A DNA stretch of 64,000 bases, taken from NCBI GenBank assembly GCA_036268875.1, contig DATATI010000070.1:1-64000 (forward strand). Reading direction: 5' to 3'. The notes under the pieces were generated by a model that was not told the origin of the DNA, made no database searches, and saw only the letters and a program-made list of their open reading frames with translations. The stretch's first letter is position 1; each line of letters starts with the position of its first letter. The stretch is from Polyangia bacterium (GTDB lineage: Bacteria > Myxococcota_A > Polyangia > Fen-1088). A program made the position numbers and the translations under genes. Below are positions 9,406 through 20,307 of the stretch, in pieces.

Positions 9406-10518
9406 CTAAAACTGCGACCAGAAGCGCCACATCCCGGTGGTCGTGATCGGCACCTGGTCCACGTGGCCTTTGTTCATGGTCGGGCACCACACCACCGGGT
9501 ATCCCGACATGCAGCCTTGAAACAGCATGCAGGTCGACGGCGTGGCCGGATCGCCGTCATAGTCGTACGGCACGCTGTTGTCCATGCTGCAGCCGTTGAT
9601 GGCCAGGATGCGATTGCGCGCGATGATGCCGCCGGCGTACGAGTTCATGGTGTCCTGCATGTCGTGCACCATCATCGCCGCGATCGGGCCCGCGCACATC
9701 TTCGGCACCGACGGCAAACCGCCGGTCGAGTTTCCTTGGGCGCGAATCACGCCGGCCCGCGTGCAGCCGAGCAGGTTGGTCAGCCACGACCCGCTGCTGA
9801 AGCCCGACATGAAGACGCGCGCCTTGTCGACGCAGGCGACGCCCTCGATGTCTTTCAGCACCTGGTCGAAGTAAGCCAGCTCGGTGAGGCTGGTCGAGCC
9901 GGGCCCGGTGTCAAAGCAACCACCGCCGTACGTCTGCCCCGTCTGCTGCGAGCTGTACGCGCGCAGGGCGACGACGATGGCGTTGCCCTTGGTCACCGTC
10001 GTCATCGATGGACTCTCCATGAACGGAATGCTGCCGTCGCAACCGTGGTCAAGGAAGATGATCGGGTAGGCCCGCATCGGGTCGTAGGCGCTGGGCAGAT
10101 AAAGGTCATAAACGCGCTGCTGGTTGTTGGTCTTCATGCTGACGTTCTTGCGGATGAACATGGTCAGCGCCTGCGGTGCCGCCATGCCGCAGCCCTCACT
10201 GGCCATCACCGGCGCGCGTCCGTCGCCGCCGCCACCGTCGGTGGTGCTGCCATCCGAGGAGGACATGCCGGCGTCGCTGCTGCCGCCCGCGCCACCTGTC
10301 GCCGCTACGCTGCCGCCGGTTCCGCTGCCGCCGGTTCCGCCGCTGACGCCGCCCGATGCGGCGCCGCCGGTGCCCGACCCACCGCCGGTTCCCGTGCCGC
10401 CCGCGCCGCCGCCGCTGCCGGTTTGTCCTCCCGGCGTGGTGTCGCTGCTTGTGCAGCCGACCAACAAAGTGACCGCCACGACGCCCAGAATCTGGCCAAG
10501 ACGAGTCGGTGTGAGCAT
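9406..10518 (-). CDS. Secreted esterase lipoprotein, PHB-depolymerase/feruloyl esterase type
   Basis: 370 residues. The start is a lipoprotein signal ending in LLVGC (Cys 22), followed by a long Gly/Thr/Ser linker to about residue 105. The alpha/beta-hydrolase domain has the oxyanion region DHGCDG, the nucleophile elbow GFSSG, a likely acid in MQDTMN and a likely catalytic His in KGHVDQ near the C-terminus. Cysteine pairs suggest disulfides. This set matches the LpqC/feruloyl-esterase/PHB-depolymerase group acting on ester-linked polymers outside the cell. It is divergent from ndh. Confidence 0.82.
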   Translation of the reverse strand: MLTPTRLGQILGVVAVTLLVGCTSSDTTPGGQTGSGGGAGGTGTGGGSGTGGAASGGVSGGTGGSGTGGSVAATGGAGGSSDAGMSSSDGSTTDGGGGDGRAPVMASEGCGMAAPQALTMFIRKNVSMKTNNQQRVYDLYLPSAYDPMRAYPIIFLDHGCDGSIPFMESPSMTTVTKGNAIVVALRAYSSQQTGQTYGGGCFDTGPGSTSLTELAYFDQVLKDIEGVACVDKARVFMSGFSSGSWLTNLLGCTRAGVIRAQGNSTGGLPSVPKMCAGPIAAMMVHDMQDTMNSYAGGIIARNRILAINGCSMDNSVPYDYDGDPATPSTCMLFQGCMSGYPVVWCPTMNKGHVDQVPITTTGMWRFWSQF

Positions 10519-10622
10519 GGATTTTTTCCTACGGAGAGTTGGTTGAGACTAAGACGTGACGTTTGCGGGCATCAGGCAGTTTTGTTGGCGCCGCGCCCTG
10601 AAGCCGCGAAAGTGGTATCCCA

Positions 10623-11945
10623 ATGGTCGTCATGGCAGGGCTTTCCCCTCCCCAGGTGGTGATCATCGGTGGCGGCTTCGGCGGCTTGAACGCGGCCATT
10701 GGACTGGCCGACGTGCCTGTCCAGGTGACGGTGGTTGACCGCCGAAATCACCACGTTTTCCAGCCGTTGCTGTATCAGGTGGCCAGCGCCGCCCTGAATC
10801 CCAGCGACATCGCCGCGCCCATCCGCGGCGTGCTGCGCCAGCAGGCCAACGCCCGCGTTCTGCTGGCCGAGGTCACCGCCATCGACCTGCCCGCCCGCCG
10901 CGTGCGCTTGCGGGACGAGGTGTTGCCCTTCGATTTTTTGGTTCTGGCCACTGGCGCGACGCATTCCTATTTTGGCCACCCCGAATGGGCGACCTTCGCC
11001 CCCGGCCTGAAAACGCTGGAAGACGCCGTCGAGATCCGCCGCCGCGTTCTGCTCGCCTACGAAGCGGCCGAACGCACCACCGACGCCGACGAACGGCGCG
11101 CGCTGTTGACCTTTGTGATCGTCGGCGGCGGCCCCACCGGCGTCGAGCTGGCGGGCGCGCTGGCCGAGATCGCGCGTCACGCCCTGGCCAAGGATTTTCG
11201 GCGCATCGATCCGACCCAGGCGCGCGTCCTGCTGGTGGAAGGCCAGCCGCGGGTGCTGCCGCCCTATCCAGAGACACTGTCCGCCAGCGCCGCCCGCCAG
11301 CTAGAAAAACTGGGCGTCGAGGTGCGGGTGGGCGCGCGCGTGCAAGCCATCGATCAAGGCGGTGTCACCGTCGAAGGCGAGCGCATCGCCGCGCGCACGG
11401 TGTTGTGGGCGGCCGGCGTGGCGGCGTCACCGCTGGCCCGATCGCTGGGCGTGCCGCTGGATCGGGCGGGCCGGGTGATCGTCGATGCGCACCTGCACCC
11501 GCCCGGTTGCGACGCGGCCTGGATCGTCGGCGATCTGGCGGCGATCACCCAAGGTGGCGACGGCGACGGTCCCGGGTTGGTCCCCGGCGTGGCGCCGGCG
11601 GCCATTCAAGGTGGCCAGTACGCGGCGCGGGCCATCGCCGCCCGCGCTCGTGGCAACCCCGACATCGAGCCGTTTCACTATGTCGACAAGGGATCGCTGG
11701 CCACCATCGGGCGCGCCTCGGCGGTGGCGGACTTCGGCAAGGTCAGACTGTCGGGGTTCTTCGCTTGGCTGGCCTGGGGCCTGATTCACATCATGTTCCT
11801 GATCGGCTACCGCAACCGCGTGCTGGTGATGCTGCAGTGGCTGTGGCAGTACGTCACCTTCCAGCGCGGCGCGCGCCTCATCACCGGGACCGAGCCGCCG
11901 GTGATCGCTTCGGCTAAAGCGGGGTCGGGTGGCGCATCCAGTTGA
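10623..11945 (+). CDS. ndh: Type II NADH dehydrogenase
   Basis: 440 residues with two dinucleotide-binding folds: FAD site VVIIGGGFGGLNAA at residues 12-25 and NAD(P)H site FVIVGGGPTGVELAGALAE near 161-179, then the second FAD contact AWIVGDLAA. The C-terminus (FFAWLAWGLIHIMFLIGYRN) is an amphipathic/hydrophobic membrane anchor typical of NDH-2. It oxidises NADH and reduces quinone without pumping protons. A second ATG lies nine bases in. The 3-prime end overlaps the convergent deacetylase gene by 32 bases. Confidence 0.93.
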   Translation: MVVMAGLSPPQVVIIGGGFGGLNAAIGLADVPVQVTVVDRRNHHVFQPLLYQVASAALNPSDIAAPIRGVLRQQANARVLLAEVTAIDLPARRVRLRDEVLPFDFLVLATGATHSYFGHPEWATFAPGLKTLEDAVEIRRRVLLAYEAAERTTDADERRALLTFVIVGGGPTGVELAGALAEIARHALAKDFRRIDPTQARVLLVEGQPRVLPPYPETLSASAARQLEKLGVEVRVGARVQAIDQGGVTVEGERIAARTVLWAAGVAASPLARSLGVPLDRAGRVIVDAHLHPPGCDAAWIVGDLAAITQGGDGDGPGLVPGVAPAAIQGGQYAARAIAARARGNPDIEPFHYVDKGSLATIGRASAVADFGKVRLSGFFAWLAWGLIHIMFLIGYRNRVLVMLQWLWQYVTFQRGARLITGTEPPVIASAKAGSGGASS

Positions 11946-13245
11946 TGACGTCGATGAACCGCACCATCCGCACCTCCGGCTTTGACAGCGCGTAGTCGAT
12001 GAAATCCGACAGTGCCTTGCGCCGCACTTGATAATTGAAAGTGGTCCAGACGCTGTTGGCCGATTCGTTGAACTGCGAATAATTGTCCGTGTGCGCGCCG
12101 ATGGCGAACGGCGACCGGTTGCCCATCAGCCGTTGATCCAGGCTGGTTTTCAGCACGCTGGTAAAGTCGAAGGTCGAATCCGACTGACACTTGGTCCACA
12201 GGTTGTAATCAAACCCGGTGACAGTCGACGCCATGTCGCCATTGATCTTGTTGAAGGTGTAAACCGGGATCTCCCACATGCCCGGATTGGGCGTGACGCC
12301 TTTGTTGTAGAACCCCAGCAGGAACGGTCCGTCCATGGTGAACGGCCAGTAATAGTGTTGGCCGCTGAGGGGGGCGCCGGGGCTCCACCCCATCGGCTGC
12401 CCGGCGGCCTGCCACCAGTCGTATCCGAACTCGATGCTGGCGTCGTAATGGACGAAGCCGGCCGCCTTGACCGCGTCGAAGGTCGATTGAGAGAAACCGA
12501 GAAACGGCGTGCGAAAGCCGGCCACCTGACACTGCTGCAAGCCGAGCGTGGTGGTGAACAGGTTGTTGGCCTTGGTGAGCTCCGCCGTCCAGGTGGCGGT
12601 GTCGGCGCCCATCAGGTTTTCGCCGTGGCTCCAGGTGTGGTTGGCGATCTCGTGGTCGTCGGCTTTGATCTTCTTCCAGGCGGCCAACAAATCAGCCTCG
12701 GATTGCCCGCCGGCCGGGTTGAAGAACTCGCTGTCAAAACCGGCCGAGATGAAGAAGGTCGAGCGCACCGCCGTGCCGTCGGCGTTCTTGCGCTCGCGCA
12801 GGTTGTCCAGCGCCCAGTTGATGCCGTCGGCGAAGGCGTTGTCGTCAAAGCCCAGCATCACGAACATCGGGACCTTGTCGGCGGTCAACCCCCCGGGCGG
12901 ATCGATCGACGGCGCCACGTTGTCGACCTGCCTGTCGCAGGGAACGCTGGTGACCACGCCGATTCCGCCCGCGGCGCCGCCGCCGGTGCCGCCGCTGGTT
13001 CCTCCGCTCCCGGCCACCATGCCGTTGCCGCCGGTTCCGCCGCCCGATTTGCCGCCACTACCGCCGCCCGGGCCGCCGCCGCTGCCGTCGATCCCGCTGC
13101 CGCCGGTGCCGTTGCTTGGCGACGAACCGCCGCCGCCATCATCTGTGCCCGCGGCCGGATTGCACGCAGGCATCGCGGCGTCGGCGAAAGCGAACAGAGT
13201 CAGCGCGAATGACCACGACAAACGCAAGCCAGGGGGGCGCAGCAT
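11914..13245 (-). CDS. Polysaccharide deacetylase-like lipoprotein, copy 1
   Basis: 443 residues from ATG 13245, which has GGAGG six bases upstream; another ATG at 13272 is also possible. The N-terminus is an export signal ending in PAC, then a Gly/Ser-rich linker to about residue 100. The NodB-like domain has motif 1 LGFDDNAFADG (catalytic and metal Asp), motif 2 HEIANHTWSH (metal His pair), motif 3 GFRTPF and a late GAHTDNY His. This places it with the carbohydrate esterase 4 superfamily, though motif 1 is FDDN rather than FDDG. It is a close paralogue of the product of 16699-18054. Likely role: removal of acetyl groups from a surface or extracellular glycan. Confidence 0.85.
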   Translation of the reverse strand: MLRPPGLRLSWSFALTLFAFADAAMPACNPAAGTDDGGGGSSPSNGTGGSGIDGSGGGPGGGSGGKSGGGTGGNGMVAGSGGTSGGTGGGAAGGIGVVTSVPCDRQVDNVAPSIDPPGGLTADKVPMFVMLGFDDNAFADGINWALDNLRERKNADGTAVRSTFFISAGFDSEFFNPAGGQSEADLLAAWKKIKADDHEIANHTWSHGENLMGADTATWTAELTKANNLFTTTLGLQQCQVAGFRTPFLGFSQSTFDAVKAAGFVHYDASIEFGYDWWQAAGQPMGWSPGAPLSGQHYYWPFTMDGPFLLGFYNKGVTPNPGMWEIPVYTFNKINGDMASTVTGFDYNLWTKCQSDSTFDFTSVLKTSLDQRLMGNRSPFAIGAHTDNYSQFNESANSVWTTFNYQVRRKALSDFIDYALSKPEVRMVRFIDVINWMRHPTPL

Positions 13246-13322
13246 CGAAACCTCCGTGCGTCCCTTAAGCATACTGATTACCTCGTCGTCGGCATCGCCG
13301 TTTTCGCGTTACTGAATGGCGT

Positions 13323-14084
13323 TTAATTGCGCCTTCTGCCGGTGTGCAGCACGAACGTCCGGCCCCACAGCGGCGGGCCAGGCAGGGCCTGTAGTTGGTC
13401 GCGAAAGGCGGCGAAGCGCGCGGCGTTCATGGCTGGACCAATGAACGAGATCGATCGCAGGATGCGCTCCAGCGTCGGCGGGTCCACCGGCGTCTCGTCG
13501 ACAAAGCGGTGCTTTTCGGTGAAGGCCACGCCGGTGATCGCCGAGACGTGAACCAGGTGGCCGCCCAGGGCGCGCGGGCGGCGCGGGACAGCGTCGTTCA
13601 TCGCCCGCACCACGCCGCGCATGTACGGCGTCTCGGCGAAGCCGCAGGTGATCACCGCCAGCGCGCCGCCGGGGGCCAGCACGCGATCGATCTCGCGCGC
13701 GGTCAGCTCGGCGTCGAGAAAGTGCAGGGCGTCGGCCACCACCACCAGCTCCAGCGCCGCGGTGGCGACGGGCAGCGCCTCGGCGGTGGCGTGGTGGGCC
13801 CGCACGGCCAGGCGCCGGCGGGCAGCCTGGACGCGCAGCTCGCCCAGCATTGATGCCGCCGGCTCGATTGCCTCGACGGCGAACCCGCGGGCCGCCAGCG
13901 GCAGTGCCACGTGACCGATGCCGGCGCCGAGATCGCCAACGCGCGCCCCGGGCCGAACCAGATCGGCCAGCGCGTCGATCAACGCCGTCGGGTAGGGCGG
14001 CCGCGCCGGGTACACGTCGGCCATGCGGTTGAACACCCACCGCGTCTGATCGGCAAGCGCCACTTTGCGACGACCGAGGCTCAT
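13323..14084 (-). CDS. SAM-dependent methyltransferase (class I)
   Basis: 253 residues. A Rossmann-type methyltransferase core is plain: motif I VGDLGAGIGHVALPLAARG (residues 48-66), acidic motif II VEAIEPA, and a post-motif VVVADALHFLD with the APGGALAV strand. The N-terminal WVFNRMADVYPARPPYP resembles UbiE/Methyltransf_11 members acting on small molecules. The substrate is unknown. The next minus-strand gene begins 37 bases upstream of its start, so the two may be one unit. Confidence 0.85.
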   Translation of the reverse strand: MSLGRRKVALADQTRWVFNRMADVYPARPPYPTALIDALADLVRPGARVGDLGAGIGHVALPLAARGFAVEAIEPAASMLGELRVQAARRRLAVRAHHATAEALPVATAALELVVVADALHFLDAELTAREIDRVLAPGGALAVITCGFAETPYMRGVVRAMNDAVPRRPRALGGHLVHVSAITGVAFTEKHRFVDETPVDPPTLERILRSISFIGPAMNAARFAAFRDQLQALPGPPLWGRTFVLHTGRRRN

Positions 14085-14121
14085 GGCTGCGCCGGCTTTC
14101 TATGATCGGCGGCGCGCGGGC

Positions 14122-14907
14122 TCAACCAGAAAATGTGGCCGCCGCTGCTTGCGCGTGGGCAAGCGCGATCAGGTACAGACCCAGATCGGTGGGCTCGGCG
14201 CTGGTCGAGGGCAGGGCCCGCAAGAAACCAGGTTGGCCGGCGCGTTCGTCGAACGGCGTGCGCGGGCAGAACGCTCGCAGGCGCGCCAGCAAGCGATCGA
14301 AGTTGGCCCGGCTGGCCGGCTGCATCTCGGCGCCGAGAAACCGGTAGTCCAGGCGCCGTTCGTACAGGATGACGTCGGGCGCGCCGTCGCGGCGTTGGAT
14401 CAGCAAGAACAGCTCGCGCGTCTCGGTGGTCTGGGTGGTGGTCTGGGTGGCCTTCCTGGTCAGCATCAGACCGCCGCTGAGCAAGGCGCGTCCGGCGTCG
14501 AACTTTCGCTGCGTGGTGGTGGTGGTCGTCGTCTCGGTGCTGGTGCGCAGCCCGCGCTGCACCAGGGCGATCGCCGGGCGCGGCAGTTCGTGGCAGGTGT
14601 CGGCGCCGTCCCAGATCTGCAGGACCTCGCCGTCGACGGCCACCCGGCGGCCGATGATGCGGTCGTCGTCGGTGGGCGCCGCCGCCGGATCGCAGATCAC
14701 CGTGGCGAATCCCAGCCGACCCAGCGCCGCCGCCGCGCCGTCGAGATTGTCCGCCTCCCGCTCGCTGAGCAGGACGCGCGGCAACACACCGGAAAGACGC
14801 ATGCGCACGTCCGCCGCCGCCAGCCCGGCCGCCGCCGCCACGGATTTCATGGCATCGGCGGACAGCGCGGCGATCGGCTGCGGCGTTCTGATGACGGCCA
14901 GAAGCAC
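14122..14907 (-). CDS. Hypothetical protein with threonine run
   Basis: 261 residues with no recognised family. The first 75 residues form an alpha/beta module (MLLAVIRTPQPIAAL, then a helix and VLLSEREADNLDGAAAALG) that looks like a small ferredoxin-like domain. The middle contains a Thr-rich stretch (residues about 123-132, encoded by a simple GTG/GTC-type repeat) and a second Thr-rich patch. The C-terminal third is helical with FLRALPSTSAEPTDLGLYL. No signal peptide. It lies upstream of the methyltransferase gene and is divergent from the CRP-DUF1003 gene. Confidence 0.7.
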   Translation of the reverse strand: MLLAVIRTPQPIAALSADAMKSVAAAAGLAAADVRMRLSGVLPRVLLSEREADNLDGAAAALGRLGFATVICDPAAAPTDDDRIIGRRVAVDGEVLQIWDGADTCHELPRPAIALVQRGLRTSTETTTTTTTQRKFDAGRALLSGGLMLTRKATQTTTQTTETRELFLLIQRRDGAPDVILYERRLDYRFLGAEMQPASRANFDRLLARLRAFCPRTPFDERAGQPGFLRALPSTSAEPTDLGLYLIALAHAQAAAATFSG

Positions 14908-14994
14908 GCCACCAGTCTAGCAAGTTCGCGGCGCCGGCCCGCTGCGCTCGCCGTCCGCGCTATAGTGCCGCAGGTTTTTCTCTCGACGAGGGAG

Positions 14995-15840
14995 ATGGTG
15001 CCGACGAACGCAGACATGCTGGCCGAGGTTCCGCTGTTCACGCAGCTGTCGGACAGCGAGCGCGTCGTGCTGGCCGAACGGTTGGACGTGATCACCATGG
15101 CCGCCGGCACCACCATGTTCAACCACGGCGATCCGGGCGACGCACTTTTCGTCCTGCGGTCGGGCGAGGTGGAGCTGTTCTTCAAGAACGACACCGGCGA
15201 ACGGATCGTCCTGGAGACGGTCGGGGCAGGACAATTTTTCGGCGACATCTCCCTGCTGGATGGCGGGTCGCGCACGTCGTCGGCGCTGGTGACGAAGGAT
15301 CTAGAGGCGCTGGTGGTCGACCGCGGCGATCTGGAGGCGTTGATCGCCACCAGCCCGCAAGCGGCCATGCACCTGCTGGCCGCCACCGGCGAGCGCATGC
15401 GCCACACGGTGATGATGTTGCGGCGGACCGCCTCGCGAAATCCCAACATCGAGACCGAAGACCAGCGCACGGCGGTGATGCGGGTGGCCGACTGGATCTC
15501 CGAGTTCAGCGGCAGCCTGCCGTTTCTGTTCATTCACATCGGGCTGTTCGCGGTGTGGATCGGCCTCAACGTCGGCCCGCTGACGTCGACCGCGCTGGGC
15601 GGCTGGGACCCGTTTCCGTTCGGCCTTTTGACCATGGTGGTGTCGCTGGAGGCGATCATCTTGTCGGTGTTCGTGCTGCTCAGCCAAAACCGTCAGGCCT
15701 CGCGCGAGCGCGTGCGCAACGACATCGAATATCAGGTCAACCTGAAGGCCGAGCTGGAGATCGCTCACATGCACGAGAAGGTCGACACGATGTACGCCGA
15801 GATCATGGCCCGCCTCGACAAGCGAGAAGGTCGTGCCTGA
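14995..15840 (+). CDS. Cyclic-nucleotide-binding DUF1003 membrane protein
   Basis: 281 residues from ATG 14995; the adjacent GTG 14998 or ATG 15016 are alternatives. Residues 8-130 are a CRP/cNMP-binding beta-barrel (FNHGDPGDALFVLRSGEVEL, GQFFGDISLLDGG). Residues 150-280 are DUF1003, with two membrane segments (FLFIHIGLFAVWIGLNVG and LLTMVVSLEAIILSVFVLLS) followed by the QNR..ERVRNDIEYQVNLKAELE signature. The DNA-binding helix-turn-helix of true CRP is absent. It probably senses a nucleotide or similar ligand at the membrane. Its TGA is immediately followed by the GTG of the next gene. Confidence 0.88.
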   Translation: MVPTNADMLAEVPLFTQLSDSERVVLAERLDVITMAAGTTMFNHGDPGDALFVLRSGEVELFFKNDTGERIVLETVGAGQFFGDISLLDGGSRTSSALVTKDLEALVVDRGDLEALIATSPQAAMHLLAATGERMRHTVMMLRRTASRNPNIETEDQRTAVMRVADWISEFSGSLPFLFIHIGLFAVWIGLNVGPLTSTALGGWDPFPFGLLTMVVSLEAIILSVFVLLSQNRQASRERVRNDIEYQVNLKAELEIAHMHEKVDTMYAEIMARLDKREGRA

Positions 15841-16599
15841 GTGGCGCGGCCGCGCGCCTGTTTGCTCCTGACGGTGGGTGTGCTCAGCATCGGCGCGTGC
15901 GGCGGCGGGGCCGGTGGGGCAGACGCCTCGCCCAACCCGCGCGACGCGGCGACGTCGATCGACGTTCCGATCGCCCTGCCCACCGACGGCGGCGGCCACA
16001 CCGAAACCGCCGACGCGCGAACCGACGTCGGGTTTGATGGTTGGCCGGACCGTGGGTCTGACGTTTCGATTGATACGGCGCCTGACGCTTCGGCCGCCGC
16101 TTGCGTTCCGGACTCCGGGACGCAGCTCGTCGGCGACGCATCGGTGCTGGACCGTCGCACCTGCTTGCTGTGGCAGCGGGCCGCCAGCGCCGCGATGACC
16201 AACAAGCAGGCGGCGAAATATTGTGACGGCCTGGCGCAAGACGGCTTCTCCGACTGGCGCGTTCCGCCGCCGGAGGAATTGGTCACCTGGCCGAACCTGG
16301 CCGCCAACGACAACGCCTACATCACCAACCCGACGTACATTCCCGTCGCGTCGGCGCCGGCCGACGGCTGCGCCGGCGACAGTCACTCGTGCAATATCAC
16401 CGAATACAACGCCGGCAGCATCGCCTGCGCCTGGCAGGGCGTGGGATTCACCGGCCCTACCATCTGCGTGCGCGGCACGGCCGCCGCCGGAACGACCTCA
16501 ATGGCTTTCGCCGCCACCACCTGCGCGGCGTGCGCTGCCGAGGTCGCGGGCGCCGCTGCGCCGTTCAAGGCCGTCGATTGCCTGCCGTTCGCGCACTGA
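15841..16599 (+). CDS. DUF1566-domain lipoprotein
   Basis: 252 residues from the GTG that directly follows the upstream stop. The signal ends in SIGAC (Cys 20), so it is a lipoprotein. An Asp/Thr-rich linker leads to a DUF1566/Lcl C-terminal-like domain with RRTCLLWQRA near residue 102 and YCDGLAQDGFSDWRVPPPEE, the hallmark WR(L/V)P block. Cysteines are numerous, in line with an extracytoplasmic location. The zero spacing makes cotranslation with the DUF1003 protein likely. Function unknown; surface recognition is a guess. Confidence 0.8.
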   Translation: MARPRACLLLTVGVLSIGACGGGAGGADASPNPRDAATSIDVPIALPTDGGGHTETADARTDVGFDGWPDRGSDVSIDTAPDASAAACVPDSGTQLVGDASVLDRRTCLLWQRAASAAMTNKQAAKYCDGLAQDGFSDWRVPPPEELVTWPNLAANDNAYITNPTYIPVASAPADGCAGDSHSCNITEYNAGSIACAWQGVGFTGPTICVRGTAAAGTTSMAFAATTCAACAAEVAGAAAPFKAVDCLPFAH

Positions 16600-16630
16600 C
16601 CAACACAGGGCCGCATTTCGACATTGGCTT

Positions 16631-16647
16631 GACGGAAAATATCCGTC
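16631..16647 (+). other. Small hairpin before deacetylase copy 2
   Basis: GACGGA and TCCGTC arms of six bases enclose a five-base loop AAATA. It sits between the DUF1566 gene stop and the next gene start. It has no T-run, so termination is uncertain. Confidence 0.35.
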
Positions 16648-16698
16648 GCTGGCCACAAATCCAGAGGAGACTTTTCCTGTGCAGGAGGCAACACCGTC

Positions 16699-18054
16699 GT
16701 GACAAGCCGTTCTTCTTTTTTCATGACCTTGGCTTTGGCGGTGTCAGGCGCGTGTGCGGTCGCTGCCGGTTGCGTGGCTTCCGACCCGGCCAGCGGCGGC
16801 GGCACCGGCGGCGCCGCTGGCCCAGGCGGATCATCGGGTGGCGGCAGCGGCGGCAGCGGACCCCGTCCCGGCAGTGGCGGTCAGTCGGGTGGCGGCAGCG
16901 GCGGTAAATCAGGCGGCGGCAGCGGTGGAATGTCGGGCGGTGGCAGCGGTGGCAAGACCGGCGGTGGCAGCGGTGGAATGTCGGGCGGTGGCAGCGGCGG
17001 CAGCCCGATCGTCGGTTCCCTGCCATTCGACAACTGCAACTGGGGGCCGCCGGTCTTCACCAAGCTTGATCCGTCCCAGTTGCCGCCCGGAGGCCTGGCG
17101 GTCGACAACGTGCCCCAGTTCGTCAGCATCGGCTTTGACGACAACGCCTTCGCAGACGGCATGCAGTGGGTGCTGGATCTCTTCAAAGGAAAGCAAAATC
17201 CCGCCGGCACCGGCAACCACTGCACCTTCGACGGCACGCCGGCGCGGGTCAGCTTCTACATCAACTCGCACGTCGGGATCACCAGCGACGCGCTCAAGTC
17301 TTTGCACGCCCGCGTCTACGCCGACGGGCACGAGCCGGCCAATCACACCGATACGCACGCCGACACATTGATGCAGAACCCAAACGTGTCGGTCTGGACG
17401 CAAGAGATGACCACCTGCAACGACTACCTGGTCGGCCTGGGCGTGCCGCGCGCCCGCCTGATCGGGTTTCGCACGCCGTTTTTGCAACAGTCAGAGGCGA
17501 CGTTTCAGGCCATCGTGCAAGAGAACTTCAAATACGACTGCAGCGTCGAGCATTACAACGACGGCAGCGGGTTCATCTGGCCGTACACCCTGGACAACGG
17601 AAAGGATCCCAAGCACACGTACATGACCCCGCCGAACGGAAAATATCCCGGACTGTGGGAGTTGCCGGTCAATCAACTGTCGCTGGCCGCCACCGGGTAC
17701 CAGGCCATCACCGGCCTTGACTACAACATGTGGGTCAACGCCAAGATGACCGGGGATCAGGTGCTGGAGACGTTGAAGATCAACCTCATCCTGCGCATGA
17801 AGGGCGGCATGATGCCCGACGCCGCGCCGAACCGGGCGCCGATGCTGGTGGGCGGCCACAGCGATCTGTATTCGCTGCTGAACGCCGACGCCAACGCCGC
17901 GGCGCCGACGCCGGTGCTGGAACGGCGGGCGGCTATCTCGCAATTCATCGACTGGGCGCTGGCCTACGATCCGGCCGTGCGCATCGTTCCCTCCGCCGAG
18001 GTGATGCACTGGATGCAAGCGCCCGTCGGTCTGGACGGCACCAAGGGCAAATAG
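16699..18054 (+). CDS. Polysaccharide deacetylase-like secreted protein, copy 2
   Basis: 451 residues from GTG 16699 with an AGGAGG site 10 bases upstream. The signal segment ends near VAAGC (lipobox-like), then a repetitive Gly/Ser linker occupies residues about 35-103. The NodB-like domain carries IGFDDNAFADGMQW, HEPANHTDTH, GFRTPF and GGHSDLY, in the same order as copy 1 at 11914-13245. Both share the unusual FDDN motif and the PPGGL..D..P lead-in, so they are paralogues. Copy 2 replaces HTWSH with HTDTH, keeping both metal His residues. Likely role: deacetylation of an extracellular or cell-surface polysaccharide. Confidence 0.85.
   Translation: MTSRSSFFMTLALAVSGACAVAAGCVASDPASGGGTGGAAGPGGSSGGGSGGSGPRPGSGGQSGGGSGGKSGGGSGGMSGGGSGGKTGGGSGGMSGGGSGGSPIVGSLPFDNCNWGPPVFTKLDPSQLPPGGLAVDNVPQFVSIGFDDNAFADGMQWVLDLFKGKQNPAGTGNHCTFDGTPARVSFYINSHVGITSDALKSLHARVYADGHEPANHTDTHADTLMQNPNVSVWTQEMTTCNDYLVGLGVPRARLIGFRTPFLQQSEATFQAIVQENFKYDCSVEHYNDGSGFIWPYTLDNGKDPKHTYMTPPNGKYPGLWELPVNQLSLAATGYQAITGLDYNMWVNAKMTGDQVLETLKINLILRMKGGMMPDAAPNRAPMLVGGHSDLYSLLNADANAAAPTPVLERRAAISQFIDWALAYDPAVRIVPSAEVMHWMQAPVGLDGTKGK
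16882..17001 (+). repeat. Five tandem 24-base coding repeats (Gly/Ser linker)
   Basis: Five units of 24 bases encode x-(S/T)-GGGSGG, where x alternates between Gln, Lys and Met. They form part of the linker of deacetylase copy 2. Slippage here would change tether length without breaking the frame. Confidence 0.8.
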
Positions 18055-18224
18055 CCGCCGCGCACGTCGTCGCTCAGGTCGACGCGACTTGCAGGGCGTC
18101 CGAGATGATGCTCTCGACGGTCTGGAACACGCCGCCCGGTCCACCGCCGGGGCCGCTGCCGGACTGTCCGGCGCCGGCGCCAGTGGCATCAGTGCTGCTT
18201 TGCGAGGCCGCGCGCGCCGGCGGG

Positions 18225-20189
<1,965 letters not shown>

Positions 20190-20307
20190 GGGTGGTTGCC
20201 GGTGCCGGGTGGCGGGGCGGTACCGTAGCACCGTCGCTGGCCGGCTGTTGGTTAGCCCGCGGTTGTCCTGATTTTTCCGGCAGATCGCCGCTGGCGCACG
20301 ACAGTAG

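Noticed and set aside
16836-17016. Repeats resembling a CRISPR array
   Set aside because: They are in-frame Gly/Ser codon repeats with no spacers or palindromic repeat unit.
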